A stretch of DNA of 20,331 nt. Source: a virus. The stretch spans positions 1 to 20,331 of the IMG/VR virus record IMGVR_UViG_3300044225_000851. One strand, 5' to 3'. Shown here one piece after another: positions 1 to 6,040 of this stretch; position 1 is the stretch's first letter; each line of letters starts with the position of its first letter. The position numbers and the translations under genes are program-made. The notes beneath the pieces are model-generated. The model searched no databases, had not been told where the DNA came from, and saw only the letters and a program-made list of their open reading frames with translations.

Positions 1-308
1 AATCTATGTTTTAGTGGATAGAACTCACCATTCTGTTTCCAAGATTCTCGTGTTGGGCCTTGTTTGACAACTTCACACACTGTATTAGGAAATCGTTTAT
101 CCTTTACACGATTTAGTGTTACAGATGCAACCGCACTCCAACCAGCAGTCCCTTGGTTTCGTGCCTCAAAATAAATATTATCTGCCATACAAGATATCTC
201 TTCTTGTTGATGTTTTATCAACACATCTGGTTTAATCGTAGGTACATCAGCAACACTTGGTGTTGTTGCGATCCCCATGAGAACCAACATCTCTTGTAAA
301 CTAATCAT
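1..308 (-). CDS. SleB/CwlJ-type cell-wall hydrolase (partial, C-terminus off window)
   Basis: Likely cleaves peptidoglycan, as a lysin or a cell-wall remodelling enzyme. About 102 residues are visible. The segment NIYFEARNQG followed by GWSAVASVTLNRV and RFPNTVCEVV matches the SleB/CwlJ (Hydrolase_2) core, in which the Glu of the YFEAR-like motif is the catalytic acid. The start ATG at 308 overlaps the stop of the upstream metallopeptidase gene by 8 nt (ATGATTAG), so translation is probably coupled. A short hydrophobic N-terminus (residues 7-15) could be a weak export signal, but no clear signal peptidase site is seen. It is the last gene visible in the operon starting at the promoter at 1066-1094. 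The 3' end lies beyond the left edge. Family assignment is confident; whether it is the main endolysin is not known. Confidence 0.85.
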   Translation of the reverse strand, partial: MISLQEMLVLMGIATTPSVADVPTIKPDVLIKHQQEEISCMADNIYFEARNQGTAGWSAVASVTLNRVKDKRFPNTVCEVVKQGPTRESWKQNGEFYPLKHR

Positions 309-711
309 TCTTATATTCCTCTAATAAAATCTCTTGTAGATGATATGCTTCTTTTTCCCAAGGTAGATCGTAATAGTCTATACTGATATGACTTTCCCCC
401 TTCCACCTTTGTTCAAGAGCACTGATATCTTTCAACTCACCTTTTAAATATTGTTTCACATGAACCAACTCATGTAGGATGCAAGTAATAAAATCATCAC
501 CCTTTTGTTTTTTGTCAATCTCAATATAACAAGCTCTTCTGTCTATAGGCATACACCAACCATTGACCTCACCCTTTATGTTGACAAGATCAATCTCAAT
601 ATTAAAAGACTTGAATCTACTGAAATATTTTTCGCAGAACCACCAAGCAACTTCCTCAACAAGAGCACGTTGTTTCTTAGTTCCACCATTGACAAAGACA
701 TACTTGGTCAT
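301..711 (-). CDS. Small zinc metallopeptidase-like protein (HExxH)
   Basis: This 136-residue protein carries a clear zinc-protease motif, HELVH at residues 80-84, in a helix that starts ILHELVHVKQ. A later PWEKEA segment (about residues 117-122) supplies a plausible third metal ligand, Glu121; this arrangement occurs in SprT-like and other small phage or bacterial metallopeptidases. The ATG at 711 is chosen because it overlaps the upstream stop as TAATG. An in-frame TTG at 726 would add five residues without a better ribosome-binding site. It lies directly before the cell-wall hydrolase and overlaps it, so the two are probably made together. The substrate is unknown: host peptidase, peptide-crosslink hydrolase and assembly protease are all open. 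The metallopeptidase fold is an inference from the motif. Confidence 0.75.
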   Translation of the reverse strand: MTKYVFVNGGTKKQRALVEEVAWWFCEKYFSRFKSFNIEIDLVNIKGEVNGWCMPIDRRACYIEIDKKQKGDDFITCILHELVHVKQYLKGELKDISALEQRWKGESHISIDYYDLPWEKEAYHLQEILLEEYKND

Positions 712-917
712 TATATTTTTACCCAAGTTTCAAAGTTAACACCAGACCAAGAATAACCTTGATCCATCTTGTAAACTTCATATGCTTGAAGTACTTTGAT
801 TGTTTCATTGATTCTGACGCCTTTATTTTCATCTAACCACTGAACAAGTTCTTCTGTAGTCATGCCATAGAACTTTGCACGTTTCTTCAAAATAGTCATT
901 GCACCTTTAATACGCAT
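711..917 (-). CDS. Hypothetical 68-residue protein
   Basis: Not recognised. It is a small mixed-charge protein with a basic N-terminus (RIKG, LKKRAKF) and a mostly helical look; no Cys pairs or membrane segment are visible. The ATG at 917 follows AGAGGTG with a 5-nt gap, a strong ribosome-binding site, and the first 11 nt overlap the end of the 42-residue gene upstream. Its stop forms TAATG with the metallopeptidase start. Its place in a tightly overlapping early-type operon supports it as a real gene. An internal ATG (MTILKK) is a less likely start because it lacks such a site. Confidence 0.7.
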   Translation of the reverse strand: MRIKGAMTILKKRAKFYGMTTEELVQWLDENKGVRINETIKVLQAYEVYKMDQGYSWSGVNFETWVKI

Positions 918-1035
918 AATTCACCTCTAAATACTTTGTCCACGCAAGAGCAGTGGCTTCCTTTATAGTGTAACCGATTTCTACAAGATCGTTAGTCACT
1001 TCTTCAATCCACATTTTTGCTTCTTGTTCAGTCAT
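907..1035 (-). CDS. Hypothetical 42-residue protein, first gene of operon
   Basis: A short gene starting at ATG 1035 (MTEQEAKMWI) and ending at TAA 907, within the ribosome-binding region of the next gene. It follows the promoter at 1066-1094 by a leader of about 25 nt that contains the purine-rich GAGAAAGAGAG element. The protein looks like a single acidic amphipathic helix followed by AWTKYLEV. No family is recognised. Placement right behind a near-consensus promoter and the 11-nt overlap with the next gene are the main reasons to accept it. It could also act mainly as a coupled leader peptide for the genes behind it. Confidence 0.6.
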   Translation of the reverse strand: MTEQEAKMWIEEVTNDLVEIGYTIKEATALAWTKYLEVNYAY

Positions 1036-1065
1036 TGTTTCTCTCTTTCTCTTGACTATACATAT

Positions 1066-1094
1066 ACTATAACAAGAAAGGGGGGTCTTGTCAA
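1066..1094 (-). promoter_or_regulatory. Early-type sigma70-like promoter P1
   Basis: The -35 box TTGACA is at 1094-1089 and the -10 box TATAGT at 1071-1066, separated by exactly 17 nt. The spacer ends in TGT, giving an extended -10 (TGn). The predicted transcript starts near 1059 and carries a GAGAAAGAGAG element before the ATG at 1035. It drives the four-gene run ending in the SleB hydrolase. The -35 box lies inside the loop of a terminator hairpin. Confidence 0.85.
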
Positions 1095-1103
1095 CCCCCC
1101 TTT
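1077..1103. terminator. Bidirectional terminator hairpin overlapping P1
   Basis: On the plus strand AAAGGGGGG (1077-1085) pairs with CCCCCCTTT (1095-1103) around a 9-nt loop. On the plus strand it is followed by TTTTATT; read on the minus strand the T run is TTTC. It would end transcription from the 64/35-residue operon upstream. Its loop sequence contains the P1 -35 box, so terminator and promoter share DNA. Confidence 0.65.
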
Positions 1104-1154
1104 TATTCCCAACAATTACAACGATTTATCAAGTCACATTTCTCATCATAAAAA

Positions 1155-1173
1155 CGAATCGTAGCGAATCGTG
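1155..1173 (-). repeat. CACGATTCG tandem motif, cluster A
   Basis: On the minus strand this reads CACGATTCGC-T-ACGATTCG, two copies of a GATTCG core 10 nt apart. Exactly 60 nt separate its promoter-proximal edge (1155) from the P1 -35 box (1094). A near-identical pair stands at the same distance from P2. Each core is a GANTC site. It is probably a protein-binding site, which is an inference. Confidence 0.6.
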
Positions 1174-1179
1174 GGAAAG

Positions 1180-1227
1180 TGATTCGGTGGCTTTTGATGA
1201 TGAGAGAGAGAGGTGCCAACCGAATCA
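1180..1227. other. Imperfect hairpin after the 35-residue gene
   Basis: TGATTCGGTGGC (1180-1191) pairs with GCCAACCGAATCA (1215-1227) with one bulged base, leaving a 23-nt loop rich in GA. It begins 7 nt after the stop at 1234. No T run follows on the minus strand, so it is not a classical terminator; it may protect the mRNA end or present two further GANTC sites. Confidence 0.4.
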
Positions 1228-1233
1228 AACTGT

Positions 1234-1341
1234 TTAATCCATACAACCTTTCATCAATCCCTCTGTTGCACATGGATCTTCTATGTATCCAACAATCATT
1301 ATACAGGCAATGATAACCAATATCGGAACTATATTATTCAT
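1234..1341 (-). CDS. Small single-pass membrane protein, 35 residues
   Basis: The protein MNNIVPILVIIACIMIVGYI continues into EDPCATEGLMKGCMD. Residues 4-20 form one hydrophobic membrane segment, followed by a short tail with two Cys. The ATG at 1341 shares bases with the stop of the upstream gene (TAATG), which argues for coupled translation. Tiny inner-membrane proteins are common in T4-like early regions, where some affect host functions or superinfection; nothing here shows which. Last gene of its operon, followed by a hairpin at 1180-1227. Confidence 0.65.
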   Translation of the reverse strand: MNNIVPILVIIACIMIVGYIEDPCATEGLMKGCMD

Positions 1342-1535
1342 TAAGAACGAACTCCACCAATAGGGCAAACAGTCTTTACGATATTGAAAGGATTGTCTGC
1401 AAGAAAGATCTGACACTGATAACCAGTTTTCTTTGCAATCTTGATTGCCTTTTCTAGTGTGTCAGTCGCACCACAAGTATAACCAAAATTAGTGAGGAAT
1501 ACTTCGTACTTAACATTTGGTGCTTTTGGTATCAT
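1341..1535 (-). CDS. Hypothetical 64-residue protein
   Basis: Not recognised. It starts MIPKAPNVKYEVFLTNFGYTCG and looks like a small alpha-beta fold: a strand, a helix rich in Lys (LEKAIKIAKKTGY) and a second strand (CQIFL). Three Cys are present but not arranged as a zinc knuckle. The ATG at 1535 is preceded by AGGAG with about 8 nt spacing; an in-frame TTG at 1541 is too close to that site. It follows the 120-residue gene by 11 nt and overlaps the membrane peptide gene downstream, so the three form one operon from P2. Confidence 0.65.
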   Translation of the reverse strand: MIPKAPNVKYEVFLTNFGYTCGATDTLEKAIKIAKKTGYQCQIFLADNPFNIVKTVCPIGGVRS

Positions 1536-1546
1536 AAACAAATCTC

Positions 1547-1909
1547 CTATTTCAAATACTCAGGGCCAGTCCAACGAATACGGAAACCACCCTCTAGAAC
1601 ATTACCACGAGCTGCGTTACGAGCAGGAGCATTGTAACCAGCAGGTTTTAACAAATCACCTTTTTTGAATTTCTTATCATTTTCAGTATTGACAACAAAT
1701 CCCCAAACATTTCCACCATGTTTTTGCAAAATCTTTGTGTATTTTGGGCCAGTCTTAACTACCCAACCTTCTGCAAACTCTTTGTTCATTTTAACACGAG
1801 TTTCGGTATCTGGTTGCATCCACTGACCATAATCATAGATTGCAGCATCAATCATGTTCTGAATACCATCTTCTAAATTATCAAACTGTTTCTGGATCTG
1901 AATAGTCAT
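1547..1909 (-). CDS. Hypothetical 120-residue protein, first gene behind P2
   Basis: Not recognised. The N-terminal half is helical and acidic (DNLEDGIQNMIDAAIYDYGQW) and the C-terminal part is rich in Gly, Asn and Arg (PAGYNAPARNAARGNV) before GFRIRWTGPEYLK. The ATG at 1909 follows the purine-rich leader GAGAAAGAGAG, the same element seen at two other early-type starts; an in-frame TTG six codons upstream lies inside that leader and is rejected. With a near-consensus promoter just upstream it is probably expressed early. No catalytic motif is visible. Confidence 0.7.
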   Translation of the reverse strand: MTIQIQKQFDNLEDGIQNMIDAAIYDYGQWMQPDTETRVKMNKEFAEGWVVKTGPKYTKILQKHGGNVWGFVVNTENDKKFKKGDLLKPAGYNAPARNAARGNVLEGGFRIRWTGPEYLK

Positions 1910-1938
1910 TTTTTCTCTCTTTCTCAATGTTACTACTC

Positions 1939-1967
1939 ATATTACCAGATGATTTACTATATGTCAA
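1939..1967 (-). promoter_or_regulatory. Early-type sigma70-like promoter P2
   Basis: TTGACA at 1967-1962 and TAATAT at 1944-1939, with a 17-nt spacer ending in TGG (extended -10). Like P1, the -35 box is preceded by GGGG. The leader of about 25 nt carries GAGAAAGAGAG before the ATG at 1909. It drives the 120-, 64- and 35-residue genes. Confidence 0.85.
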
Positions 1968-2027
1968 CCCCATCTCTAAAACACTGTTATCACTAGATTT
2001 TTCAAACCCATCTTTTTGGGATTTTTG

Positions 2028-2045
2028 CGAATCGTGCGAATCGTG
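2028..2045 (-). repeat. CACGATTCG tandem motif, cluster B
   Basis: The minus strand reads CACGATTCG CACGATTCG, two exact 9-nt copies in tandem, with a third GATTC at 2047-2051. Exactly 60 nt lie between its proximal edge (2028) and the P2 -35 box (1967), the same as cluster A to P1. The rest of 1910-2122 shows no convincing gene. Confidence 0.6.
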
Positions 2046-2122
2046 AGAATCACTGGGGTTTCCAGACCATGTTTGTGACCTTTGTCTATTTGAAAACACA
2101 GACCTCTGGATAGGTGTCACCC

Positions 2123-2632
2123 TCATGCGTCAGCAACCAATCCACTAGCAGAACGACTTGCTTGTGGATATACGTCTGGTTCTGGTATCATAAAGTTATC
2201 GTCCCAACCAAATGCTTCCTTCACCACAGCCGCAGACAATCCTTTATAAACTTGATGCAACTTTTTATCTTTCGCATTGATAAGAAGTTTTGCTTCACTT
2301 TCATGCAATCCCTCCAACATCTGAAAGAACATATTTTCTTTCTGGTGTTGTTTAGTCACGTTATCTGCACCTTCAATAAATCTCCACAGTTTCTTTGCCT
2401 CTTGTGCCAACACAGTGTGTTCTGTACCAGCAGGGGCATCATTTGGTGTATAAGGAACATCCCCAGCAGGGAATACCCATCTCTTTGTTGGGTCAAATGC
2501 AGCCTTGAGCAACATTCTCAATGAGTCTGTATTGTGTTCTCTAAGAATTGCAACTTTTTGTGATTTAGTTTTTGCTTTGTGTACCTTATCTAATACTTCA
2601 GAAAAAAGTAAAACGTAAGTTTGTTCTGCCAT
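2123..2632 (-). CDS. Conserved T4-like phage protein, DUF6433-like
   Basis: This 169-residue protein begins MAEQTYVLLFSEVLDKVHKA and continues with a Lys-rich helix. It resembles, from memory, an uncharacterised family (DUF6433) widespread in marine T4-like phages, often near replication genes; the name should be confirmed by profile search. The sequence is largely helical and soluble with no signal peptide or metal motif. The ATG at 2632 follows GGAGACTTTTAAA, a good ribosome-binding site, one base after the RNase H stop at 2634. It is the last confident gene of the bS21-RNase H operon. A role in DNA replication or recombination is suggested only by its neighbours. Confidence 0.75.
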   Translation of the reverse strand: MAEQTYVLLFSEVLDKVHKAKTKSQKVAILREHNTDSLRMLLKAAFDPTKRWVFPAGDVPYTPNDAPAGTEHTVLAQEAKKLWRFIEGADNVTKQHQKENMFFQMLEGLHESEAKLLINAKDKKLHQVYKGLSAAVVKEAFGWDDNFMIPEPDVYPQASRSASGLVADA

Positions 2633-2633
2633 T

Positions 2634-3476
2634 TTAAAAGTCTCCTATTGATTCTGTAAGTTCTTTCAGTCTTGATTGAATAAAGTAATTTAACAACTTA
2701 CTTCTATCTCCACAAGGTGCTTCACAAAAGTCTACCACAATCTCTTTTTCAAGATCTTCTGGCACGTTATCCAAGTTGATAAGTTTATCATTTCTTTGAT
2801 AGTTTCTTTTGACTTCATCTTGTAAATCATCTATGTGCATATTCAACCAAGTTTCAATTTTTTTTCGTCCTAAAGGCCTTTGTCGTAATCCATCAACAAA
2901 TGTATTGTCAGGTGATAGAACATTTGGAACTCCATCACTTGCATCACCTTTAAGTATGTGTTCTTTTATATAGGTGATCGGATCGTGTCCATTTACATAC
3001 TTCTTGAGTATTGGACTATACTGCTGAACATTTGGATATTTTTGTAGTTGAATAAAATCTTTATCACCAGACACAATCATAATTTTTTCATCTGGAAAAT
3101 GTTTACACAATATTGCAATAACATCATCTGCCTCTGCACCATAAACTTCCACATATTTGTATGGTAGATTTTCTTTAAACTCTGATTTAATTTTGTTCAA
3201 ACAATTGAAGATTGCACCCCAATCTTTACTATCATTCTCTCTACCCTTTTTACGACCAGCTTTGTAATTAGGGAAGTAGTCTCTTCTCCAGTAGTGTTTA
3301 GAATCGTATGTGAGAACTATCTCACCAAACTCTTGGTGAAAATCTGTTCTATACATACGAATAGAGTTGAGTATCATATGTCTTACTAAGTCTTCTCTGA
3401 CCTCGTTACTCTTTCGCATATTCAAATCCATCATTAGACTTGCTAATGAGATTTGATTCATGTCCATAATAATCAT
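2634..3476 (-). CDS. rnh: RNase H / 5'-3' exonuclease, T4 Rnh type
   Basis: In T4 this enzyme removes RNA primers from lagging-strand fragments and degrades flap DNA; it belongs to the FEN/PIN-like nucleases. At 280 residues it is close to T4 Rnh (305). The acidic metal-binding residues are all visible in order: D5 (IIMDMNQIS), D58 (TYDSKHYWRRD), E115, D117 and D118 (GAEADDVI), D138 and D140 (SGDKDFIQL), D178 and D181 (KGDASDGVPN). The YWRRD and KYPNVQQYSP segments also match T4 closely. The ATG at 3476 overlaps the oxygenase stop as ATGA; D5 aligns with T4 D19, so this start loses no core residue. The nearby primase gene fits a shared role in lagging-strand synthesis. Confidence 0.93.
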   Translation of the reverse strand: MIIMDMNQISLASLMMDLNMRKSNEVREDLVRHMILNSIRMYRTDFHQEFGEIVLTYDSKHYWRRDYFPNYKAGRKKGRENDSKDWGAIFNCLNKIKSEFKENLPYKYVEVYGAEADDVIAILCKHFPDEKIMIVSGDKDFIQLQKYPNVQQYSPILKKYVNGHDPITYIKEHILKGDASDGVPNVLSPDNTFVDGLRQRPLGRKKIETWLNMHIDDLQDEVKRNYQRNDKLINLDNVPEDLEKEIVVDFCEAPCGDRSKLLNYFIQSRLKELTESIGDF

Positions 3477-4189
3477 TTATTAACACTATCCCTTGATTCT
3501 ATCTGTGCATCTGTCATATAGTAAGCATTAAAACTCATACTACGTCTTTCACCATCGCAGTAAAATGGATAAACACTATGTTTCAACCAAGATGGAAATA
3601 CTAACATCATACCTACTTTTGGTTTGAACATGAGTGTATCACTTCTCATATCACAAGGCTCTCCATAACTAAACTCAATCAAACCACTAGCAGGATAATG
3701 ATCTTTTGTCTCTTCATCAAAATGGTTTTCCATATCCTCTGGTAATTTTAGATAACAAACACCACTAAAGTTCCCACTATGTTTGTGCCATGGATTGTAT
3801 TCATATTTGTATTGACTTACAATCCAAGATTGTGCAAGGTGAATATTATCGGTAGTTGGATTACCATGTCCACCATTTTTCTGCCACTCATATGCTCGAC
3901 TATTTGCAATCATATTTTGAAGATAACCTAAACAAGCTTTCTTAATAATATCTGCCATATAGTTTCTGTCATCTTCTTCTGCCACTGGTATTCTAACTTC
4001 TTTAGAAACCTTACCCACAAGATTGTCAGAGAAATCAAACTTCTTTGATAATCCATCATCAGGCAAAACCGCATCACCAGATGTGTTTATGATATCAATA
4101 AATCTCTGTGGAACTTGGTATTCTAAAATAGTTGGGCTGAAAGGAGTGCGAATAACTACTTCACGCCTCCACTGTTCTGCATCAGTCAT
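3473..4189 (-). CDS. 2OG-Fe(II) oxygenase-like protein
   Basis: A 238-residue protein of the 2-oxoglutarate/iron-dependent dioxygenase superfamily, judging from the pattern WHKHSGNFSGVCYLKLP (H135 and H137), then FPSWLKHSVYPF (H204) and RRSMSFNAY (R215/R216, for the 2OG carboxylate). This resembles the prolyl-hydroxylase-like 2OG-FeII_Oxy_5 group common in marine phages. The substrate is unknown; hydroxylation of a host or phage protein and nucleic-acid oxidation are both possible. The ATG at 4189 follows AGAAGGAAAAAG and overlaps the previous stop by 8 nt; an upstream TTG at 4207 is rejected. It couples to RNase H by ATGA. Superfamily fairly sure, function not. Confidence 0.8.
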   Translation of the reverse strand: MTDAEQWRREVVIRTPFSPTILEYQVPQRFIDIINTSGDAVLPDDGLSKKFDFSDNLVGKVSKEVRIPVAEEDDRNYMADIIKKACLGYLQNMIANSRAYEWQKNGGHGNPTTDNIHLAQSWIVSQYKYEYNPWHKHSGNFSGVCYLKLPEDMENHFDEETKDHYPASGLIEFSYGEPCDMRSDTLMFKPKVGMMLVFPSWLKHSVYPFYCDGERRSMSFNAYYMTDAQIESRDSVNK

Positions 4190-4589
4190 CGTCTTTTTCC
4201 TTCTCAATTTCGTTTTGTATCTTTATAAACTGAATTAATTTATCTACTGCTTCTGCATCAAATGAGGCATATACATCCTCTGTTTTTTCTGTTCTTAGTT
4301 TCATTACAGATTCTATTAACTCTTTCATTTCATGTTTATAACCTAGATGTCTGAACAATATAGTTCTCACTACCTCATTTAGAAATCCAATCTCTCTACA
4401 AAAATCGTCCTCTTTGATATCTACACCATTTTCGGCAAGACCATGTATCAAAGGTATCATAACATTTTCTGCGACATCATCTATAAAAACCATGTCTTGA
4501 GTCACTTTTGCCGTTTGCACCTTTGATACTTTCTTTGCCCTTTTCCAAGGCCCTTTGATTACATTCCCTTTGAAGTTATCGTCTGCCAT
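4182..4589 (-). CDS. Hypothetical 135-residue acidic phage protein
   Basis: Not recognised by name. The first 20 residues are basic (NVIKGPWKRAKKVSK), the rest helical with a very acidic C-terminus (EIEKEKDDD). No membrane segment and only one Cys. The ATG at 4589 has a GGAG about 11 nt upstream, and the gene overlaps the basic protein upstream by 31 nt, an unusually long overlap for this window. A role in replication or in binding to a neighbour protein is conceivable from context only. Confidence 0.7.
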   Translation of the reverse strand: MADDNFKGNVIKGPWKRAKKVSKVQTAKVTQDMVFIDDVAENVMIPLIHGLAENGVDIKEDDFCREIGFLNEVVRTILFRHLGYKHEMKELIESVMKLRTEKTEDVYASFDAEAVDKLIQFIKIQNEIEKEKDDD

Positions 4590-4993
4590 TTTATTTTTTT
4601 CTCCCCATAGGCACCATAATAGTCATCACAGTAGTCCCCATGTTTTAGATAATGTTTTAGATGTCTTATATATCCTTCTGCACTATGATACTTTGCCTTT
4701 GCACCTTTGACATCTTTTCGCACTTCGTATCTTAAACTAGACATCAGATCTTTCTGGGACTTGATCCAATTCTTAACATTTTTTGCAGACAACACATGGT
4801 CATCATCTAGTGCAAGAACAGAATGATGTATTGATTCATTCTTTGCTGGTTTTCTTGCAGCACGAGCCTTCGCAAGACGTTCTGCTGCAGCAACCTTTTG
4901 TTCTGGTGTCATGGGTTTCCTTTTCTTTTTAGGTTTAGGTTGAACCCATCCATCATTAGTAGTTGTTGATGCCACTATTTTTTTTCTACTCAT
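4559..4993 (-). CDS. Basic, Lys-rich phage protein of unknown role
   Basis: A 144-residue protein with a strongly basic first half (QPKPKKKRKPMTPEQKVAAAERLAKARAARK in two short stretches around residues 18-48) that would bind nucleic acid or be flexible. It is followed by a helical part and a Tyr/Asp-rich segment (HGDYCDDYYGAYGEKK). Proteins of this look occur in marine T4-like phages, but I cannot name a family. The ATG at 4993 overlaps the bS21 stop by 8 nt (ATGAGTAG), so its translation is probably tied to bS21. Nucleic-acid binding is inferred from composition. Confidence 0.7.
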   Translation of the reverse strand: MSRKKIVASTTTNDGWVQPKPKKKRKPMTPEQKVAAAERLAKARAARKPAKNESIHHSVLALDDDHVLSAKNVKNWIKSQKDLMSSLRYEVRKDVKGAKAKYHSAEGYIRHLKHYLKHGDYCDDYYGAYGEKKIKWQTITSKGM

Positions 4994-5207
4994 TAGGCCA
5001 TTGTCCTTGTTCCTTGAGTTTATCCACTTTCTTCAACCACCTTCTTCTACCAGCAGCTCGTTGAAGTCTCTTTTTTTCACCTTTACTTCTAAAGGCAGTT
5101 CGTTCTCTCAGTTCGTTAAAGACACCCTCAATTTGCATACGTTTCTTTAGAACTCGCAATGCACCATTGAGGTCATCTCCACGAACTGTTACTTTTAATC
5201 CAGACAA
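4986..5207 (-). CDS. rpsU: Phage-encoded ribosomal protein bS21
   Basis: The 73-residue product has the bS21 layout: a short beta start (LKVTVRGDDLNGALRVLKKRM), then EGVFNELRERTAFRSKGEKKR and a long Arg/Lys helix (LQRAAGRRRWLKKVDKL). In bacteria bS21 sits on the 30S platform next to the 3' end of 16S rRNA and helps start translation; bS21 homologues are known from marine phages. No ATG gives a normal-length protein. The TTG at 5207 lies 7 nt after AGAGG and yields a family-like length, so it is chosen; an ATG at 5231 would overlap the lipoprotein gene by 14 nt. The ribosome-binding site straddles the lipoprotein stop. The phage copy might replace or compete with host bS21 and bias ribosomes toward phage mRNA (inference). 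Confidence 0.85.
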   Translation of the reverse strand: MSGLKVTVRGDDLNGALRVLKKRMQIEGVFNELRERTAFRSKGEKKRLQRAAGRRRWLKKVDKLKEQGQWPNE

Positions 5208-5217
5208 AGTTTTTCCT

Positions 5218-5892
5218 CTATTCTGCCGCATCAACAACCTTGTTGATTTCGGTTTCAATGTTTGACATTGATAAAGTCTGATCTTCATCCTTTGATGCAT
5301 CTACTTCATTCTGAAGTTCTTTCCATGCATTGGTAGAACGAATCTTACCATAGACCATACGATCTTTCATCATACGGTTCATAATGATCTTACGAGCCTC
5401 TTCCTCTGAATACTCAAGTAAAACATATGCACGAAACTGTGTTCCTGTTGGATATATCTCCATCTCTTTTGGATTGTAACCAGCAACATCAACTGATGCA
5501 ATCACATTCTTTGTGACCTTCTCAACTTCTGACATTGTAGTTGCAGACACATCATCATCTGTACCAAGTCGTGTTACAAATGTTTTCATCATTGCATCCA
5601 ACTTACCATTGATACGATCAGCAAGAGTATACTTTGCATTGAGTGTTGCCATGTCGATAGACAATTGCAAGTCTGGTGACTGTGCAGTACCGACACTATA
5701 GATTGACTTCTCATCAGTTGGTAATGTTGTAAACCAAGATGGGACTGTTTTGGTTGCAGCCTCTACCTTTTCTTGTTTATACTCAACAGATGAGGTATTC
5801 AACATCTGTGTCGCATCTGGATTATTAGAACAGGCACCAAGTGTAAGGACACTTCCCAATACTCCAACAGTTACATAATTTAGATTATTCAT
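5218..5892 (-). CDS. Outer-membrane type lipoprotein, LPP20-like
   Basis: A 224-residue precursor with a lipoprotein signal: a hydrophobic run (residues 6-19) and lipobox LGAC with Cys21, followed by SNNP, so it is probably lipidated and exported. The mature part, PSWFTTLPTDEKSIYSVGTAQSP and the helix after it, resembles the LPP20/DUF-type lipoproteins of Gram-negative bacteria. The C-terminus is acidic and helical. The ATG at 5892 overlaps the previous stop (TAATG), with GGAGG about 10 nt upstream. Finding it between a membrane peptide and bS21 is odd; a host-derived gene, surface exclusion, or an envelope function during infection are possible. Lipoprotein nature is well supported; the family match is moderate. 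Confidence 0.75.
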   Translation of the reverse strand: MNNLNYVTVGVLGSVLTLGACSNNPDATQMLNTSSVEYKQEKVEAATKTVPSWFTTLPTDEKSIYSVGTAQSPDLQLSIDMATLNAKYTLADRINGKLDAMMKTFVTRLGTDDDVSATTMSEVEKVTKNVIASVDVAGYNPKEMEIYPTGTQFRAYVLLEYSEEEARKIIMNRMMKDRMVYGKIRSTNAWKELQNEVDASKDEDQTLSMSNIETEINKVVDAAE

Positions 5893-6026
5893 TATTTCAA
5901 GCCCTCCAAGACTTCTATAGATTTATCCACTCCACCAGAATCAACAAAAAAGTTTAACACCTCTGGCATGATGTTATACTCCACTAAAACTACACCGATA
6001 ATAATTCCTATTGCTACTCTGAACAA
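5892..6026 (-). CDS. Small membrane protein, 44 residues, TTG start
   Basis: Reading from TTG at 6026 gives MFRVAIGIIIGVVLVEYNIM and then PEVLNFFVDSGG to a TAA at 5892. Residues 3-15 are a membrane segment. GGAGG stands 5 nt before the TTG, an ideal ribosome-binding site, and no ATG is in frame at that end. The stop overlaps the lipoprotein ATG. It is the first gene behind the internal promoter at 6050-6078. Similar tiny proteins with an IGIIIG segment are common in marine myoviruses; function unknown. Confidence 0.65.
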   Translation of the reverse strand: MFRVAIGIIIGVVLVEYNIMPEVLNFFVDSGGVDKSIEVLEGLK

Positions 6027-6040
6027 TTATGCCTCCACAT

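Noticed and set aside
689-717. Plus-strand TTGACA-17-TATATT, a possible antisense promoter inside the metallopeptidase gene
   Set aside because: Good match, but in an AT-rich window about one such hit is expected by chance and no plus-strand gene follows.
1881-2126. Open frame of 81 residues whose ATG overlaps the DUF6433-like stop (ATGA)
   Set aside because: The overlap is tempting, but there is no ribosome-binding site, the composition is odd (DSHDSHDS comes from the GATTCG repeats), and the frame runs through promoter P2 and into the next gene. More likely regulatory DNA.
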